Of a stretch of 50,301 bases of DNA, positions 44,407 to 50,301 are shown piece by piece. The stretch's first letter is position 1; the number at the start of each line of letters is the position of its first letter. The stretch is from Inconstantimicrobium porci. GTDB taxonomy: Bacteria; Bacillota; Clostridia; Clostridiales; Clostridiaceae. A program made the translations under genes and the position numbers. The stretch lies in NCBI RefSeq assembly GCF_009696465.1, contig NZ_VULX01000018.1, positions 1 through 50,301 of the forward strand, written 5' to 3'. Below the pieces are notes generated by a model. The model saw nothing but the letters and a program-made list of their open reading frames with translations. It made no database searches and was not told the origin of the DNA.

Positions 44407-45279
44407 ATGGAATCAAAATCAAAAACCTTATTAATGGATACTATATATGATATTATCGGAAGTATATTTTTAGGCATGGGGATTTACTCATTTGCAAAAA
44501 ATGCAAACTTTGCTCCAGGAGGACTTTCTGGTATAAGTTTAATACTAAATTACATATTTAATCTTCCTATAGGAACTCTTACTATGACACTAAATATACC
44601 ACTGATAATTATTTCATGCAAAGTTCTCGGAAAAAATTTCCTACTTAAATCAATGAAAACAATATTTATTAATACTATTATTTTAGATTACATATTTCCA
44701 CATCTTCCTATGTATAAAGGACTTCCAATTACAGCAAGTATATTTACTGGTATATTCACTGGCCTTGGATGTGCGCTTATATACATGCGTGGTTCATCAA
44801 CTGGCGGAATTGACTTTATTGTTATGAGCATAAAGCAGAAAAAGCCACACTTAAGTGTCGGTCAGATTGTCCTTGTGATTAATACAGCTATAGTCTTAGT
44901 TGGTGGAGCTGTATATAAAAATGTGGATGCTATTTTATATGGTGTGGTTGCAAATATAATTACAACAATCGTTATGGATAAAGTTATGATTGGTGTAACT
45001 GATGGAAAGCTGCTGCTTATCATCATTGATAAACAATATGGCAAACCTCTAGCTAACGATATATTTGAACTTATTCACCGTGGTGCTACACTAATGGACG
45101 GAAAAGGAAGCTACAGTGGAACTTCTAAGGAAATTGTTCTTTGTGCATGTTCTAATGTACAGATTTCAGCAATTAAATCTATTGCTTATAAATATGATCC
45201 TAAAGCAATCGTCATGATTACAAATACAAATGAAGTAATTGGAGAAGGCTTTGTCCTTCCTGAAATGACAGCTCAATAA
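44407..45279 (+). CDS. YitT-family membrane protein
   Basis: A 290-residue protein with five to six hydrophobic segments in the first 185 residues (YitT/DUF161: GMGIYSFAKNANFAPGGLSG and the RGSSTGGIDFIVM motif). A C-terminal DUF2179 domain of about 85 residues lies in the cytoplasm (YSGTSKEIVLCACSNVQISAI, then IANTNEVIGEGF-like end). The family is widespread in Firmicutes with no agreed function. The start has AAGAGGT. It is a single gene flanked by terminators. Confidence 0.9.
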   Translation: MESKSKTLLMDTIYDIIGSIFLGMGIYSFAKNANFAPGGLSGISLILNYIFNLPIGTLTMTLNIPLIIISCKVLGKNFLLKSMKTIFINTIILDYIFPHLPMYKGLPITASIFTGIFTGLGCALIYMRGSSTGGIDFIVMSIKQKKPHLSVGQIVLVINTAIVLVGGAVYKNVDAILYGVVANIITTIVMDKVMIGVTDGKLLLIIIDKQYGKPLANDIFELIHRGATLMDGKGSYSGTSKEIVLCACSNVQISAIKSIAYKYDPKAIVMITNTNEVIGEGFVLPEMTAQ

Positions 45280-45308
45280 TGTATGATTTATAATGTATAA
45301 TTAAAGTA

Positions 45309-45347
45309 GCCATTCCACGAAGCTAAAGCTCGTGGAATGGCTTATTT
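45309..45347 (+). terminator. Terminator of the YitT gene
   Basis: GCCATTCCACGA and TCGTGGAATGGC (12 bp perfect) with a 9-base loop, followed by TTATTTTA. Confidence 0.85.
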
Positions 45348-45355
45348 TATAGGAT

Positions 45356-45380
45356 GAAACTTTCCTAACGGACAGTTTCT
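45356..45380 (+). repeat. AAACTTTCCTAACGG module, copy 2
   Basis: GAAACTTTCCTAACGG followed by ACAGTTTCT is close to the reverse complement of the module at 18586-18610. It is followed directly by AAGAATTAACAACC, a half copy of the hairpin at 14552. Confidence 0.5.
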
Positions 45381-45444
45381 AAGAATTAACAACCACAGTA
45401 AAAAAATTAATTATCCGCCATTAATGTATACGATTCAGAAACAC

Positions 45445-45473
45445 TTGACTTTGTATTGCATACATACTATGAT
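45445..45473 (+). promoter_or_regulatory. Promoter of the thrC-thrB-hom operon
   Basis: TTGACT (45445-45450) and TATGAT (45468-45473) with a 17-base spacer, 40 bases upstream of the threonine synthase start. I see no leader peptide, T-box or attenuator between promoter and gene. Confidence 0.7.
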
Positions 45474-45513
45474 TATATTATTACAGCATTTTACAAAAGG
45501 AGGGCTATTCTTT

Positions 45514-47010
45514 ATGTTATATAAAAGTACTAGGGGAAGTACTGAAGTTGTAAATTCAAACGAAGCAATACTGAAAGGTTTATGTGATGACGGCGGGCTT
45601 TTTGTTCCTGTGAAATTTCCAGAGGTACAGCTTCCTCTTTCAAAAATGATTAATTTTTCTTATAAAGAAACTGCATCTTATATATTTCAGATATTTTTTG
45701 ATGAATTTTCAGTTGAAGAAATAAATAAAATAGTAGATGACAGCTATGATAATAAGTTTTCAGTTAATGATATGGTTAACTTAACAAAAGCTGATGATGC
45801 ATTTTTCATTGAGTTATATCACGGTCCAACAAGTGCATTTAAAGACATGGCTTTATCAGCACTGCCTCATTTGATGACAGAAAGCGGCAAAAAGATTTCT
45901 CTTGATAAAGAACTCGTCATTTTAACAGCAACTTCTGGTGATACTGGAAAAGCAGCACTTGAAGGATTTTCAGATGTTGAAGGCACAAAAATAGTTGTCT
46001 TTTATCCTGAAAAAGGTGTATCCAATATGCAGAAACTTCAAATGACAACTCAAGAAGGCAAAAATGTTAAAGTATTTGGCATAAAAGGAAACTTTGACGA
46101 TGCACAAAGAGCCGTCAAAACTATTTTTACAGACTCAGCATTAAGAAAAGAAATGAATGAAAAAGGCAGAATTTTTTCTTCTGCTAATTCTATAAATATA
46201 GGAAGGCTGATCCCACAGGTTGTGTATTACGTATACAGTTATCTGCAGCTTGTAAAAAAACATGAGATAAATTTAAACGATAAAATCAATATTGTTGTTC
46301 CATGTGGCAACTTTGGCAATATCCTAGCTTCTTATTACAGCATGAAACTGGGTATACCTGTAAACAAATTTATATGTGCATCAAACAAGAATAATGTACT
46401 TACTGACTTTTTTAAGACAGGCTTTTATGATGCCAAAAGAGAAATGTACACTACTGTTTCACCTTCAATGGACATCCTTGTTTCTTCTAATCTTGAACGA
46501 TATATTTACGAAATCAGTGGTGAAAATGAAACTTTTGTTAAAGACTCCATGGACTCACTTCAGAAATACGGACACTTCGAAATAACAGATAAATTCAAAA
46601 AATCACTAGACAAATTTTATGCAGGCTTCTGCAGTGACTCAGATACCCTGAAAGCAATAAATGAAATGTATGAAAGTCACAATTACCTGATAGATACTCA
46701 TACAGCTGTTGCTTACAAGGTTTATAAAGATTATGTAGCTGAGACTTCTGATAATACTAAAACACTCATTGCATCAACTGCAAGTCCATATAAGTTTTCT
46801 GAATCAGTACTCAAAGCGCTAAGCCTAAATGAAGAAGATCTTACTCCATTTGAAATGATGGACAAACTCTATAAAAATACTAATGTTAAAATACCAAAAA
46901 ATCTTAGCAATCTAAAGAACAAAAAAGTAATCCATGATGAAGTCATTGACAAGTCTACTATAATTACAAATCTTAAGAAATATTTAGAGAGTGGTGAGCA
47001 GGATGATTAA
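45514..47010 (+). CDS. thrC: Threonine synthase
   Basis: A 498-residue pyridoxal-phosphate enzyme that converts O-phosphohomoserine to threonine. The PLP lysine is in GPTSAFKDMALSALP, and the phosphate-binding loop is TATSGDTGKAA. It is the longer form with the N-terminal YKSTRGSTEVVNSNEAILKG module seen in E. coli-like threonine synthases. I chose the ATG at 45514, with AGGAGG 10 bases upstream. A longer frame from 45424 lacks support. It is the first gene of the operon and overlaps homoserine kinase by 8 bases. Confidence 0.95.
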   Translation: MLYKSTRGSTEVVNSNEAILKGLCDDGGLFVPVKFPEVQLPLSKMINFSYKETASYIFQIFFDEFSVEEINKIVDDSYDNKFSVNDMVNLTKADDAFFIELYHGPTSAFKDMALSALPHLMTESGKKISLDKELVILTATSGDTGKAALEGFSDVEGTKIVVFYPEKGVSNMQKLQMTTQEGKNVKVFGIKGNFDDAQRAVKTIFTDSALRKEMNEKGRIFSSANSINIGRLIPQVVYYVYSYLQLVKKHEINLNDKINIVVPCGNFGNILASYYSMKLGIPVNKFICASNKNNVLTDFFKTGFYDAKREMYTTVSPSMDILVSSNLERYIYEISGENETFVKDSMDSLQKYGHFEITDKFKKSLDKFYAGFCSDSDTLKAINEMYESHNYLIDTHTAVAYKVYKDYVAETSDNTKTLIASTASPYKFSESVLKALSLNEEDLTPFEMMDKLYKNTNVKIPKNLSNLKNKKVIHDEVIDKSTIITNLKKYLESGEQDD

Positions 47011-47890
47011 GATAAAAGTACCTGCTACAAGTGCAAACCTAGGTCCTGGTTTCGACTGTCTTGGATTAGCTCTAAATTTATATAATACATTTTATGTTGA
47101 TGAAATCGATCATGGATTAGTGATAGAAGGCTGCGATAAAGAATATGCTAATGAGAAAAACTTATTTTATGTAAGTTTTAAAACTGCTCTATCTGCCCTT
47201 CATCAAACTGTCAGCGGAGTAAAGATAATATTTGATTCAAATATTCCTCTAAAAGGAGGTCTTGGAAGCTCTGCAACATGTGTAATCGGCGGTGTACTTG
47301 CTGCCTTTGCCATTAGGCATATTAAAATAGACAATAATGACGTACTAAAGATTGCAAAAACTATCGAAACACATCCTGACAACATTGTGCCTGCTCTTCT
47401 TGGAAGCGTAACTGCTTCAGTCATCGAAAACGATGATATTTTTTATGAAAATTTCTCAGTTCCAGACATTTATGAATTCATTGCTCTCAGCCCTGATATG
47501 GAACTTTCAACTGAAATAGCACGTAGTGTGCTGCCAGAAGAAATAAGCTTAAGTGATGGCGTATTTAATACCAGCAGAGCTGTGCTTTTAGCACTTTCTT
47601 TGTCAAAAGGCAGCATTAATAATATTAAAATTGCATGCAAAGACAGATTCCATCAGAATTATCGTGGAAAACTTATTCCTGGTTTTTTTGATATTCTAGA
47701 TTTTGCTGATAAAAATGGAGATATTGCTTCATTTTTAAGTGGTGCTGGTCCTACAATAATGATTTTAAATAAGAAAACTAATACAAGTCTTAAGGATAAA
47801 CTGCAATGTTACTTAAATGACAGTAAAATGAAATGGAAAATAAGAACGCTTAATATTGATACTAAGGGTGCAACAATTACAGTAATTTAA
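47003..47890 (+). CDS. thrB: Homoserine kinase
   Basis: A 295-residue GHMP-family kinase that phosphorylates homoserine, making the substrate of threonine synthase. Family motifs are VPATSANLGPGFDCLG at the N-terminus, the ATP loop IPLKGGLGSSATC near 85-97 and the C-terminal FLSGAGPTIMI. The ATG at 47003 lies inside the end of thrC (8-base overlap), so translation is coupled. A GTG at 46991 is less likely. The length is normal. Confidence 0.95.
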   Translation: MIKIKVPATSANLGPGFDCLGLALNLYNTFYVDEIDHGLVIEGCDKEYANEKNLFYVSFKTALSALHQTVSGVKIIFDSNIPLKGGLGSSATCVIGGVLAAFAIRHIKIDNNDVLKIAKTIETHPDNIVPALLGSVTASVIENDDIFYENFSVPDIYEFIALSPDMELSTEIARSVLPEEISLSDGVFNTSRAVLLALSLSKGSINNIKIACKDRFHQNYRGKLIPGFFDILDFADKNGDIASFLSGAGPTIMILNKKTNTSLKDKLQCYLNDSKMKWKIRTLNIDTKGATITVI

Positions 47891-47903
47891 AGGTGGGTTA
47901 TTT

Positions 47904-49199
47904 ATGGAAAAACTTAAAATAGCACTTCTAGGGCTTGGTAACGTAGGTTCTGGAGTATACAAAATTCTAACTACTAATAAAAAAATAATTGAGAAACGTA
48001 GCGGATATGAAATTGAAGTTGCAAAAATACTTGTACGTAATAAAAATAAAAAAAGAAATGTAGATGTGGATAGCAGTCTTATTACTACTAACTTTGAAGA
48101 TATTCTTAATGATGATGAAATTTCCATTGTAGTTGAACTTATAGGTGGAGAAAATCCAGCAAAAGATTATATTCTTAAGTCACTTGAGAAGAAAAAGCAT
48201 ATCGTTACTGCCAATAAACTGCTTATGGCAAAATGCGGCACAGAAATCTTCAAGAAAGCACAGGAAATCGGCTGTGTTCATGTTTGCTATGAAGCATCAG
48301 TTGCAGGCGGTATTCCTATAATACAGGGAATTAATGAAGCACTTACAGGCAACAAAATTCAGCAGGTAATCGGAATTTTAAATGGTACTACTAATTACAT
48401 CTTAAGTGAAATGGATACTAAAGGCATGTCCTTTGAAGCTGCTCTTAAGGATGCGAAAGCAAAAGGATACGCTGAAGCTGACCCTACTTCTGATATAGAA
48501 GGATTTGATGCTGTGTACAAGCTTGATATACTGACAGCTTTATGCTTTAACAAGAAAGTCGCTGACGATAAAATCTTCAGAGAAGGTATTACTAAGATAT
48601 CAAAATGTGATATTGAACTTGCTAAAGAATTTGGCTATAAAATAAAGCTGCTTGCTATAGGAAAAATTAATGATGGCAAGCTTGAAATCAGTGTCCACCC
48701 TGCCATGATTCCAACAGACCACCCTCTAGCTAATGTTAATGGTTCTTACAACGCTATTATGATTAAAGGCGATGCAGTTGGTGATTTAATGTTCTACGGA
48801 AAAGGTGCTGGCGACCTTCCAACTGGTTCAGCTGTAGTTGGAGATATAATCTCAGTTGCTAAAAACTTAAACAATAAGCCAAACTGTCTTGACCTGTTTG
48901 ATGAGAATGATGATGAAATTTTGAAAGATTTTGGTGATTCTGTTGCAGAATACTATCTAAGAATGAATGTACTTGATACTCCAGGTACTCTTGCTGAAAT
49001 TACAAGTCTTTTTGCTCTTAATAAAATTTCTATTCTGTCTCTTATCCAGAGAGGCAATAGAACTGATGGTAAAACAGATATTATCTTTATGACTCATAAA
49101 ACAAAGGAAAAATCAATAAGAAGCTTTGTTAAGGCTTTTGAAAATTTAACTGATAAATTCAAAGTGGAAAACATTATTAGAATTGAAAATCTTGACTAA
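47904..49199 (+). CDS. hom: Homoserine dehydrogenase with ACT domain
   Basis: A 431-residue enzyme that reduces aspartate semialdehyde to homoserine. It has the NAD(P) motif LLGLGNVGSGVYKIL at 9-23, the catalytic region with ANKLLMAKCG and NGTTNYILSEM, and the EADPTSDIEGFDAVYKL segment with the catalytic lysine. The last 75 residues (RMNVLDTPGTLAEITSLFA) are an ACT domain that normally gives feedback inhibition by threonine. It follows thrB by 13 bases with AAAGGTGG upstream. It completes a thrC-thrB-hom operon. Aspartokinase and asd are not in this window. Confidence 0.96.
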   Translation: MEKLKIALLGLGNVGSGVYKILTTNKKIIEKRSGYEIEVAKILVRNKNKKRNVDVDSSLITTNFEDILNDDEISIVVELIGGENPAKDYILKSLEKKKHIVTANKLLMAKCGTEIFKKAQEIGCVHVCYEASVAGGIPIIQGINEALTGNKIQQVIGILNGTTNYILSEMDTKGMSFEAALKDAKAKGYAEADPTSDIEGFDAVYKLDILTALCFNKKVADDKIFREGITKISKCDIELAKEFGYKIKLLAIGKINDGKLEISVHPAMIPTDHPLANVNGSYNAIMIKGDAVGDLMFYGKGAGDLPTGSAVVGDIISVAKNLNNKPNCLDLFDENDDEILKDFGDSVAEYYLRMNVLDTPGTLAEITSLFALNKISILSLIQRGNRTDGKTDIIFMTHKTKEKSIRSFVKAFENLTDKFKVENIIRIENLD

Positions 49200-49306
49200 A
49201 TTCACTTCTTGTTAAATTGTTGATTATAACTTATAATTAAAGTTAATAATAAAAATAAGATATACTTTAATTATCTAAAGTATAAAATATTAAGTGGGGT
49301 GATTTT

Positions 49307-49993
49307 ATGAATAATGAAATGACTTATGCTAAAAGTCAGGCAAGTTTTATTAGCAAAACTTTCTTATACATGGCATTAGGACTTTTCGTAACATTTGGGA
49401 TTGGTTACTTCGTATCTAATAGCGATTTTGTTTTTGACATGATCTACAACAATCCAGCAATAATGGTTGTAGCTTGTGGAGTTGAATTAGTTCTTGTATG
49501 GATTTTAGGAAGAAATATAAATAAAATGTCTGTACAAACTGCTTTAACTATGTTTATTGTATATGCATTAGTTAATGGAATTACATTTGGTTCAATTTTC
49601 TTAGTTTATGACCTAACATCAGTAGTTACTGTATTCTTTGTATCAGCAGTAACATTTTTAGCTTGTGGATTTGTAGGCGTTACAATACAAAGAGATTTAT
49701 CAACTTTTGCAAGATTCGCAATGATGGCTCTTATTGGCGTTATTGTAACTTCAATAGCAAACATGTTCTTAGGTCTTGAAGGACTTGAAATGCTTATAAC
49801 ATATGTTGGCTTGTTTATTTTCTGTGGACTTACAGCATATGATATGCAGACACTTAAGAGAATCCATTATGAAAGCTATTCTATGGACAGCCAGACTGTT
49901 GGTAAATACGCTGTAATCGCAGCTCTTAACTTATATCTAGATTTTATCAACATATTTATATATCTATTAAGACTTCTTGCAAGAAGAGACTAG
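49307..49993 (+). CDS. Bax inhibitor-1 family membrane protein
   Basis: A 228-residue integral membrane protein with seven hydrophobic segments. The pattern matches the YccA/YetJ (BI-1) family, including IFCGLTAYDMQTLKRI near the C-terminus with the di-aspartyl-type pH sensor (D in AYDMQ and D in LDFINIFIYLLRLL). YetJ of Bacillus is a pH-gated calcium leak channel. The same activity is a reasonable inference. The start has GGGGTGA. It is a separate unit after hom, ended by the terminator at 50004. Confidence 0.92.
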   Translation: MNNEMTYAKSQASFISKTFLYMALGLFVTFGIGYFVSNSDFVFDMIYNNPAIMVVACGVELVLVWILGRNINKMSVQTALTMFIVYALVNGITFGSIFLVYDLTSVVTVFFVSAVTFLACGFVGVTIQRDLSTFARFAMMALIGVIVTSIANMFLGLEGLEMLITYVGLFIFCGLTAYDMQTLKRIHYESYSMDSQTVGKYAVIAALNLYLDFINIFIYLLRLLARRD

Positions 49994-50003
49994 TAAAAAA
50001 AAG

Positions 50004-50026
50004 CGGCTAATAAAGCCGTTTTTTTT
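50004..50026 (+). terminator. Terminator of the Bax-inhibitor-1 gene
   Basis: CGGCT and AGCCG with a 5-base loop, flanked by A6 and T8, so the A and T runs extend the stem. Confidence 0.85.
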
Positions 50027-50064
50027 AAATAAAATAAGTCACAATGTATTTCTATTCCTCATAA

Positions 50065-50091
50065 TGGTACTATGTCAAGAAAAAGTACAAA
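50065..50091. repeat. Probable terminal repeat of an IS3-family element
   Basis: TGGTACTATGTCAAGAAAA lies 28 bases beyond the transposase stop. It resembles the terminal repeats of IS150-group elements, which begin TG and carry TGTCAA-like cores. The other end is outside the window. Confidence 0.5.
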
Positions 50092-50118
50092 TTAAATTTG
50101 GATAAATAATTTTTGTGA

Positions 50119-50301
50119 TTAACATGCATTTTTTATATTTTCTGAATAGTACCTATTTTCATATTCACTTGGAGATAAATATTCACAATGACTATGTATT
50201 CTTACTGTATTGTAAAATGTTTCGATATATTCAAAAACAAGTTTATATGCATGTTTATAATCTAAAATTTTATAACGATTTAACCACTCTCTTTTAATAA
50301 G
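50119..50301 (-). mobile_element. IS3-family transposase, C-terminal part
   Basis: On the minus strand the last 60 residues of an IS3/IS150-group transposase (OrfB) enter from the right edge: KREWLNRYKILDYKHAYKLV, then YIETFYNTVRIHSHCEYLSP and SEYENRYY. The final part of the DDE integrase core, with the catalytic glutamate region, is here. The rest is cut by the window edge. Whether the element is intact cannot be judged. Confidence 0.82.

Noticed and set aside
45424-45513. 30-residue N-terminal extension of threonine synthase
   Set aside because: Covers the promoter (45445-45473) and lacks a ribosome-binding site. The ATG at 45514 fits the family start.

Overview
The window is AT-rich DNA with clostridial ribosome-binding sites, two T-box leaders, intrinsic terminators and Clostridium-type gene families (PadR/DUF2812, BceRSAB-like, LytTR/LiaF-like, YitT, GntP). 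It is best read as chromosome of a Clostridium sensu stricto species. I cannot name the species. No rRNA, tRNA, CRISPR array, prophage or origin was seen.

Layout. 1-7.3 kb (minus): glycerophosphodiester phosphodiesterase, an M3 oligopeptidase, and an ABC exporter made of an ATPase and a large coiled-coil FtsX-type permease. 7.5-9.1 kb: a broken TVP38/DedA-like gene, peptide deformylase and decayed sequence. 9.1-12.9 kb: a three-domain acyl-AMP ligase/carrier/thioester reductase, followed by a gutted dxs-like gene joined to the start of another gene behind a MerR-type promoter. 13-14.3 kb (plus): a LytTR regulator with a LiaF-like membrane protein. 14.6-18.2 kb: DUF819 transporter, DUF2975/XRE pair, a truncated IS1182-like transposase and an orphan CheX. 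18.2-22.7 kb: repeat-rich spacer, GntP permease, a PAS-GGDEF-HD-GYP remnant and an iron-type alcohol dehydrogenase behind a T-box. 22.8-27.8 kb: small genes (PHP phosphoesterase, GNAT, a frameshifted metallo-beta-lactamase-fold gene, XRE, HD and unknowns). 28.4-33.3 kb: a BceRSAB-like module with a gutted ATPase, then a shortened AraC protein. 33.3-36 kb: zinc ribbon, aroA, DUF2812/PadR. 36-38.9 kb: gene remnants, inverted repeats, an M20 amidohydrolase and a second T-box. 38.8-40.6 kb: nucleotidyltransferase/HI0074-like pair and Rsm22. 40.7-43.5 kb: a collapsed second histidine-kinase/BceB locus and a broken surface-protein gene. 43.5-50 kb: GNAT, YitT, the thrC-thrB-hom operon and a Bax-inhibitor-1 protein. 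The right edge cuts an IS3-family transposase.

Two features stand out. First, gene decay is heavy, and several broken genes keep both ends but have lost the centre (dxs-like, bceA-like, PAS-GGDEF-HD-GYP, histidine kinase fused to BceB). Second, the intergenic spaces are built from recurring palindromic modules. One composite element pairs a stem of variable sequence around a constant loop with a second, constant hairpin. Another places a conserved core inside stems that share no sequence between copies. These modules are the best candidates here for an undescribed system. Their function is not visible from this sequence.
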